Assembly (NCBI GenBank): GCA_017871115.1
Contig: JAFCIZ010000001.1
Span: 7,624,001 to 7,688,000 of the forward strand
From: Cunninghamella blakesleeana
Taxonomy: Eukaryota; Mucoromycota; Mucoromycetes; Mucorales; Cunninghamellaceae
Direction of reading: 5' to 3'
Length of the DNA: 64,000 nucleotides
Position numbers and translations under genes: made by a program. Under the pieces are notes generated by a model. The model was not told where the DNA came from. It made no database searches and saw nothing but the letters and a program-made list of their open reading frames with translations. Positions 58,618 to 64,000 of this stretch are shown in pieces (the first letter of the stretch is position 1; the number at the start of each line of letters is the position of its first letter).

Positions 58618-60973
58618 TTATTTATCATTTTGTTCATCTTTAGCATCCATAAATACATCATCTGCATTTTCCTTTGTATCACTTTCACCATCTTCTTCAT
58701 CATCATCATTTTTCTTTTCATCCTTTTTTACTGTATCATCTTCACTCTTCATTTCGTTACTAGCTATTTGTTCTTTTTCTTGTTTATCATTGCTAAGTTG
58801 GAGTTCATCCTTTATTGTTGGATTAGTTTCTGCTACTGATAATTCTTCCATGCTGCCACTTCGTTTATTTACATCATGATCTTTTGCTGTTATTGTTCTA
58901 GGCAATGGTGATGATTCACTAACAGGTGGTTCAGAAATATCAAGTTTTGGTGAAGTTGCTGTACCAATAACATCTCCTTTCACCCCTAAACTTCGTATTG
59001 TCCATGTTAAAGCACCCATTCTAAATAATGGGTCATATAAAGAATACATATATAAATGAATATTATATATTAATATAAGCTGTACATGATTTTTAAGGAG
59101 GAATTCATATTATTATTTTCAAGTTTTCCTTTCTCTCTCTTTTTTTTTTAGCCATAATAGTGATAGTTATTTATTTATATACTTATTTTAATTACCTTGC
59201 ATAAAACATCTGTAATCGTAATCGCATAGCCTCTTGATATAAATCAAACATAGAACGGGAGCTATAATAGCCTTGTCGTACATTACGAATAAACACATAA
59301 AATTCACAGACAGCAACCAAACGATCTCTACAATAACGATCAATACAAGCCCAATCATCAAAGTAAGAAATTCGGAATCGATAAGGAAGAGGAGAATCGT
59401 TAGACCGGCCACAAGCTTGACACCCACTAAAGACAGTATTTTGGCTACTTGAACTGAATCGCTCCCAGATCATAGATTTTGCAGCAGATATTTTGAGAGG
59501 AAGATCTACAGGGCGTCTTGCTTGTTCATCAGCAAAACCAGCAGGCGATTCTTCAATAAAGCAAGTATTCATGACAATGGCATCATTGATTTTACGAGCT
59601 GATAAACGAGAATGAGCACCAAATCTTAAACAAGGATCTACATCTTCTAACTGGCAATGCTTCATAAAGGGGATACTATGTAATTTTTTTAAAGGCATGG
59701 ACGTTCCAAATTTAACAAATTCGGCAAATTCATTTAATAGCATATCATCCATATCGGACCAAGGGTCATTATGACTTGTGTTATCCGAATCAGAAGAATG
59801 GCGAGAAGAATTATCGGGTTGATGCTGAGGAAGTAATCCAGCTAAATCTTTCAATCCACGATCTTCTGAACCTTTTTCGATCCCACTATTTATACTATTG
59901 ATTGTTTTTCCATCTACACTTGTACGATTGCTTTTTTGATGGTGATTATCTGCGTCCAATAATGATGAGGATAACGATGATGGTGGCTGTTGCTGCTGCA
60001 TTTCTTGCATTTCTTGCATTTTTAAACGTAATTCTTTTAATTGCATTTGCTCTGCCACTAAACGTTCTCTTGTTTCAGCCAATTGATTTTCCAGATGTTT
60101 ATGAGCAATTTCCAAGTTATGTTTTTCCCTTTTTTCATTTGCCACCATACCATTAGCTTCTTCGAACAAGCGGCGAGATAAATCTTCTAATTCATTTTCT
60201 ACCATATCCTTTGAATGTTGAATTTCTGCTACTCGTTCGATTTCATCTACATATTTTTCATTCAATAATTCCATATCATTTTTTAAAGCTTCAAAAGCCG
60301 TTGTCTTTGTATTTAACTCTTTTTCGACATCACGGACTGAAGCTTGTAATAAAGCTATATCGTTGGATTGTTCTTGAATACGTATTTGCTCCACAGCAAG
60401 ACGGCGTTGTAATAATCTTATTTCATGTTCATGGGTATCACGTTCTTTAAAAAGAGCTTCCATTACGGGTATTTCACGATCACATAATCCGCAATGTTTT
60501 GAATCTTTAGATATTAAAATATGATGACAAGGACAATCGGTATCATCAGTCTCTTTTATATTAATGGATGCTATATTATCAATATTATTATTATTATTAT
60601 TATTATTAGTTGTAGTTCCAGAAGTAGCGGTATTATTATTATTATTATTAGGTTTGATAATAACAGAAGTAGGTAAAAGAGGAGGAGTGATAATAGCTGT
60701 ATCTGGCTTTATATTATAAGGTGATGGTTGCTGACTTAATCCAGGTGATGAACAAGTAGGTGATAAAGGTAATGAAGGAGGTAAAGGAATAAATTTAGCT
60801 TCAGGATTAATATGTTCGCTTTGAGATTTATTCATGACAGATTGAAGTCGAGAATATATGTTAGCAATATTTTTAGCTGTTGCTTCGGGTTCTTGTATTA
60901 CTGATGTAGTAGTAGAGGTATCTATTGATATAGATGTATCTTTATATTGTGCATCGTCATCTTGTGAAGTCAT
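58618..60973 (-). CDS. Sec2/Rabin8-like Rab guanine-nucleotide exchange factor
   Basis: Two exons (60973-59196, 59020-58618) give about 726 residues. N-terminal low-complexity Ser/Pro/Asn tracts are followed by a CxC...CxxC cluster (147-164, CPCHHILISKDSKHCGLC, a possible zinc site) and a long coiled coil, about 170-327. The segment KYVDEIERVAEIQHSKDMVE, then NELEDLSRRLFEEANGMVAN, matches the Sec2 exchange domain. The conserved C-terminal half includes PLKKLHSIPFMKHCQLEDVD, PCLRFG, and a Cys-containing block CQACG...PYRFRISYFDDWACID, as in Rabin8/GRAB relatives. Sec2-type proteins load GTP onto Sec4/Rab8 at secretory vesicles and act with the exocyst. The C-terminal tail is strongly acidic (KKDEKKNDDDEEDGESDTKE). 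Confidence 0.88.
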
Positions 60974-62969
60974 ATTTATTTTTTAAAAATCTAAAAAAAG
61001 AGGAAGAAGGAAAAAGAAGAATTCAATATAATGAATAAATAGATTTATTTATTAATCTATATTAATATAAATAGATAATAAATATAATAATAAAGTGTTG
61101 TATAAAAAAGAGGGGAAGAAGGAAAAAAGAGGTTTTTTTTATGAGAAATAATTTAAATTTTTAAAAGAAAAGAGACTCCGCCAGAATTTGGAAAAACTAA
61201 ATTTATGTTCTTTGTAAAATCACTTTTTTAATACTTGGAAAATAAGTAACTATCAATGAATAAATAAATAAAACAAATGTAATAGGTATTAAACACCCAA
61301 GTAAATAAATGGGTTACTATAACCCTGAACCAATTTTAACTCCTGAAGTTCATCAAGTCAAAACCTAAAAATTGAATAAAATAAAAAAAAAATGCATATC
61401 CACGTTAATGTTAGAGTTATCTTTTGAAAGATACGCCTAATTGAACTATTTACATGGAAAAATCCTATCGATATCGAGAATTTATCGTTGCCTTCTGGCC
61501 ATAAGGTTTTGGTAGATAAACTTCAACTTGTTTATGAATTGAACTACAGACTGGATTTGAAATAACTTGACTATATATTTGTCAACGATTTTTTTTATAT
61601 CGTGACATGAATCGCTATCCTCACTTTGTCAATATTCAATATAAATCCAACGTAGATGTTATTAATAAAAATTAAAATATTATTACTTGTAATGCTAATT
61701 TTGTTATAAAGTCAGAAAAATCAAAAAAAGAAAAGGTTAATTGTGATCGAGGAAAGAAAAATAAATGAAGCTGGAAATAAAAATCGATTTAAAGAAATCA
61801 AATTATGGGTGGGATATTTGTAGCTGCTCACAACATGAAAATATTAATATAATCTGAATTATATACTATAATATTTATTGTTATGTTATTTAGTTTTTAC
61901 AGAAACACTCTTATCGAACGCTATATTAAAAAAAAAAAAAATGGATGGAATTACCTGCTAAACATTATGTGAATACATTATCTATTTAGCACCAAATACT
62001 AATACTTACTCAACCATTACTTTGAATTTTTTTTCAAGCTTGCCGATAGAGAAATTAATGATAAAGTAAGTCAATATTTATTTTTTTTATTTTTATTTTT
62101 ATTTTTTTTATTTTTTTTTCGATATTTCATATTCTATTAATATTTTTTTTCACTCATTTTTAATAAAATGATTTTTTTTTTTCTTGGTTTCATTTTATTT
62201 TATATATATGGAAAACATATTTTAATTCAATCTTGTAACTGAAAAAACTGAGTTCAAAAAAATAGTTTTTTTTTTTTTTTTGACAAGAAATAAAGCATCT
62301 ATACTTTATAAATACGTATGATTTTATAAAAGAATCACTCTTTTTATACTTTTATATATTACCAAGTATATTATTAATATAATTATCATTAAAGAAATCA
62401 ATTTTTTACGTAATTCTTACTCAGATGCTTTGAATTAAGAACAATAATCATTCTTAAATTAGTAAAAGATAGTATAAATAATAAAGTCATTTGTACTAAC
62501 AAATAAGCATCTTATAAATAAATAAGATATATTTATAAGAACGATTATATGTATATATGAGATTATAATATATAAGATTATAATATACACCCACGCACAT
62601 ATATATATATATTAGCACAGATATACAACTATAATATAATAAATGAACATAAATATATTTTTATAGAGAAAGAGAGATAATAGTGTATTAATATATTATT
62701 ATATTTTTATATATTATATAGATTAAAGTAAAAATCTAAAAAGGGAATCAAATTTGCGAAAAAGTGGTTGAAAATAAATTTATGTCGCACAAAGATATTT
62801 AAAAAAGGCTCAGATATTTTTAGTTTATAAGAAATAGTTTTTTTTATTTTTCTTTTCCCTCCTTTTTTCTCCTTTTTCTTTCTTTGTAAATTTTTACTTT
62901 CACTTCTTTTTCTTCTTCTTTTTTTTTTTTTAAAAAAAAAAAAAAGATTATTAAATAAAACTAGTTTTG
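60974..62969. other. 2 kb intergenic DNA with decayed coding traces
   Basis: Upstream of the Sec2-like and PIP5K genes, which diverge here, so both promoters are included. A possible transposase relic at about 61440-61860 is listed separately. The rest is AT-rich with (AT)n (62530-62610) and a pyrimidine tract (62840-62930) before the PIP5K start. Confidence 0.5.
61440..61860 (+). pseudogene. Possible FAR1/MULE-type transposase relic
   Basis: Translated fragments in shifting frames: NPIDIENLSLPSGHKVLVDK followed by LQLVYELNYRLDLK (61463-61563), then RDMNRYPHFVNIQYKSNVDV (about 61605-61665), VKSEKSKKEKVNCDRGRKNK (about 61695-61765) and EAGNKNRFKEIKLWVGYL (about 61767-61820). The CDRG...KxxxRFKxIKL pattern resembles the DNA-binding start of MULE-associated FAR1-type transposases (iicdRggk...krnrktkkigC), common in Mucoromycota. 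Several stops and shifts rule out a working gene. Identification is tentative. Confidence 0.3.
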
Positions 62970-64000
62970 ATGTCTTTAGCATCATTGACTCATCAGCCTT
63001 TACAACAACAACAACAACAACAACAGCATCATATCCATAAAAAGGCCTCTTTTAGTGATAATCATGAACAAACAGATGTTATAGTACCAACTGCTGTTAC
63101 AAATGTGCGTACCCAACATTTACCACCACAAGATCAATATTATACTACTTCTCCAGTTGATCTTAGTTCAGATTCTTTAGAGTTATCTCCTCCTACTACT
63201 CCTATACCTTCAACAAAAAGTAAACAACAACAACAAAATAACAACTTGTTGAAAAAATCTTTAGATAATAATAATGATTTTCCCAAACAAGTCCAAGCCT
63301 TACATGAACATACTTTAACCCAATTTTATAAAGAAGGGGATGATATTGTATTAAAACGACACTCCACACATGATGCTTTATTACATAGTAAACGTAGAGA
63401 AACCATGTCTGTTCTACCTATTCATCCAACTAATAGCCAAGGTATGACATCATCATCATCCAGCACTTCAGCTCATCCATTATCCACTTCTATCATTCAA
63501 AATACAATAACTGGTGATAAACCAAGTAGCTCGATTCATACAACAAATGAATTAACAAGACATAGCTCAACTTCCACATTAACTCGACATAATACAACCG
63601 GCCACGTTTTATCCAAACCTAAAAAGAAACCAGTAACCGAATTATCTGAGGATTTCCAAAAAGAATTAACCGCTAGACGTAAAGCATTTAGAAGACTATC
63701 TCGTAAAAGAAGAGATACTGACGACGACGATGATCGTGTTATGATTGGAACCCGTATTGGTGAAGGCCATCAAAATTATGTATTAATGTACAACATGTTG
63801 ACTGGTATTCGTATTGCCGTTGGTCGGGTTTCTGCTAAAATTGATCGCCCTTTAACAGATGATGATTTTTCTGGTGCTCATAAATTGGCTTTTGATGTTA
63901 CTGGTGATGAATTGACTCCTGGTGCTAAATATGATTTTAAATTTAAAGATTATGCTCCTTGGGTATTCCGTCATTTACGTGAACAATTTGGTATTGATCC
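62970..64000 (+). CDS. MSS4: Phosphatidylinositol-4-phosphate 5-kinase (Mss4-like), N-terminal part, cut by window edge
   Basis: Single open frame from ATG 62970 to the window edge (343 codons, no stop). A low-complexity N-terminus (poly-Gln after residue 11, Ser/Thr-rich, possible basic targeting motif RKAFRRLSRKRR at about 235-250) precedes the kinase domain start: DDRVMIGTRIGEGHQNYVLM, YNMLTGIRIAVGRVSAKIDR, PLTDDDFSGAHKLAFDVTGD, ELTPGAKYDFKFKDYAPWVF, RHLREQFGIDP, which follows the Mss4/PIP5K type I pattern closely. The enzyme makes PI(4,5)P2 at the plasma membrane, needed for actin organisation and the cell-wall pathway. The catalytic lysine and activation loop lie past the edge. The N-terminal Ser-rich stretch likely carries phosphorylation sites. 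Confidence 0.93.
   Translation, partial: MSLASLTHQPLQQQQQQQQHHIHKKASFSDNHEQTDVIVPTAVTNVRTQHLPPQDQYYTTSPVDLSSDSLELSPPTTPIPSTKSKQQQQNNNLLKKSLDNNNDFPKQVQALHEHTLTQFYKEGDDIVLKRHSTHDALLHSKRRETMSVLPIHPTNSQGMTSSSSSTSAHPLSTSIIQNTITGDKPSSSIHTTNELTRHSSTSTLTRHNTTGHVLSKPKKKPVTELSEDFQKELTARRKAFRRLSRKRRDTDDDDDRVMIGTRIGEGHQNYVLMYNMLTGIRIAVGRVSAKIDRPLTDDDFSGAHKLAFDVTGDELTPGAKYDFKFKDYAPWVFRHLREQFGID

Noticed and set aside
1..64000. tRNA, rRNA, snRNA and CRISPR arrays
   Set aside because: No TTCRANNC-type B box with a matching cloverleaf, no rRNA segment and no regularly spaced direct repeats with unique spacers were found by eye; a covariance-model scan would be decisive.

Overview
The window is nuclear DNA of a fungus, most probably an early-diverging, very AT-rich Mucoromycota (Mucorales-like) genome. 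The evidence is intergenic DNA dominated by A/T homopolymers and AT or AAT microsatellites, many short GT-AG introns (roughly 50-250 bp, some with 26-35 nt microexons between them), genes on both strands without operons, and protein families typical of such fungi. No rRNA, tRNA, CRISPR array or bacterial-style operon was recognised. Exon limits were set by hand from splice sites and reading-frame continuity.

Layout. 1-7.1 kb, minus strand: a protein arginine methyltransferase 2 (RMT2) gene cut by the left edge, a cytochrome b5-acyl-CoA dehydrogenase fusion, and a four-finger C2H2 regulator. About 3.3 kb without a recognised gene follows. 10.4-28 kb, plus strand: a HIBCH/Ehd3-like mitochondrial protein with an altered active site, a DPH4 J-domain protein for diphthamide synthesis, a 17-exon paladin-type protein with three CX5R phosphatase loops, an orphan protein with two C2H2 fingers, and a coiled-coil protein with a hydrophobic tail. 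28.8-30.1 kb, minus strand: coding fragments with an HMG-box look, broken by stops. 31.1-33.3 kb: asparagine synthetase, with two Gcn4-type TGASTCA sites upstream. It is convergent with an AreB/Dal80-like GATA factor (33.9-35.2 kb).

35.4-45.4 kb is the most dynamic part. An intact UPF0324/YeiH-type membrane protein gene (a family best known from bacteria) is preceded by two decayed copies of its own 5' region, a pseudogene of the branched-chain ketoacid dehydrogenase E1-beta C-terminus, and a broken gene whose 3' half matches Fanzor, the eukaryotic TnpB relatives that act as RNA-guided nucleases. The Fanzor-like zinc ribbon and alternative glutamate are preserved, but the RuvC-I block and the RuvC-III aspartate are not found and there are frameshifts.

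45.9-64 kb holds housekeeping genes: a RING-H2 membrane E3 ligase, a serine/threonine kinase, the COG6 tethering subunit, a MOT1-type molybdate transporter, an intronless leucine-rich-repeat protein, a Sec2/Rabin8-like Rab GEF, a possible FAR1/MULE-type transposase relic, and the 5' part of a Mss4-type phosphatidylinositol-4-phosphate 5-kinase cut by the right edge. Shared themes are vesicle traffic (COG6, Sec2), phosphoinositides (paladin, PIP5K), nitrogen control (ASN, GATA) and branched-chain or acyl-CoA catabolism (ACAD, HIBCH, BCKDHB relic). No physical operon logic is implied.
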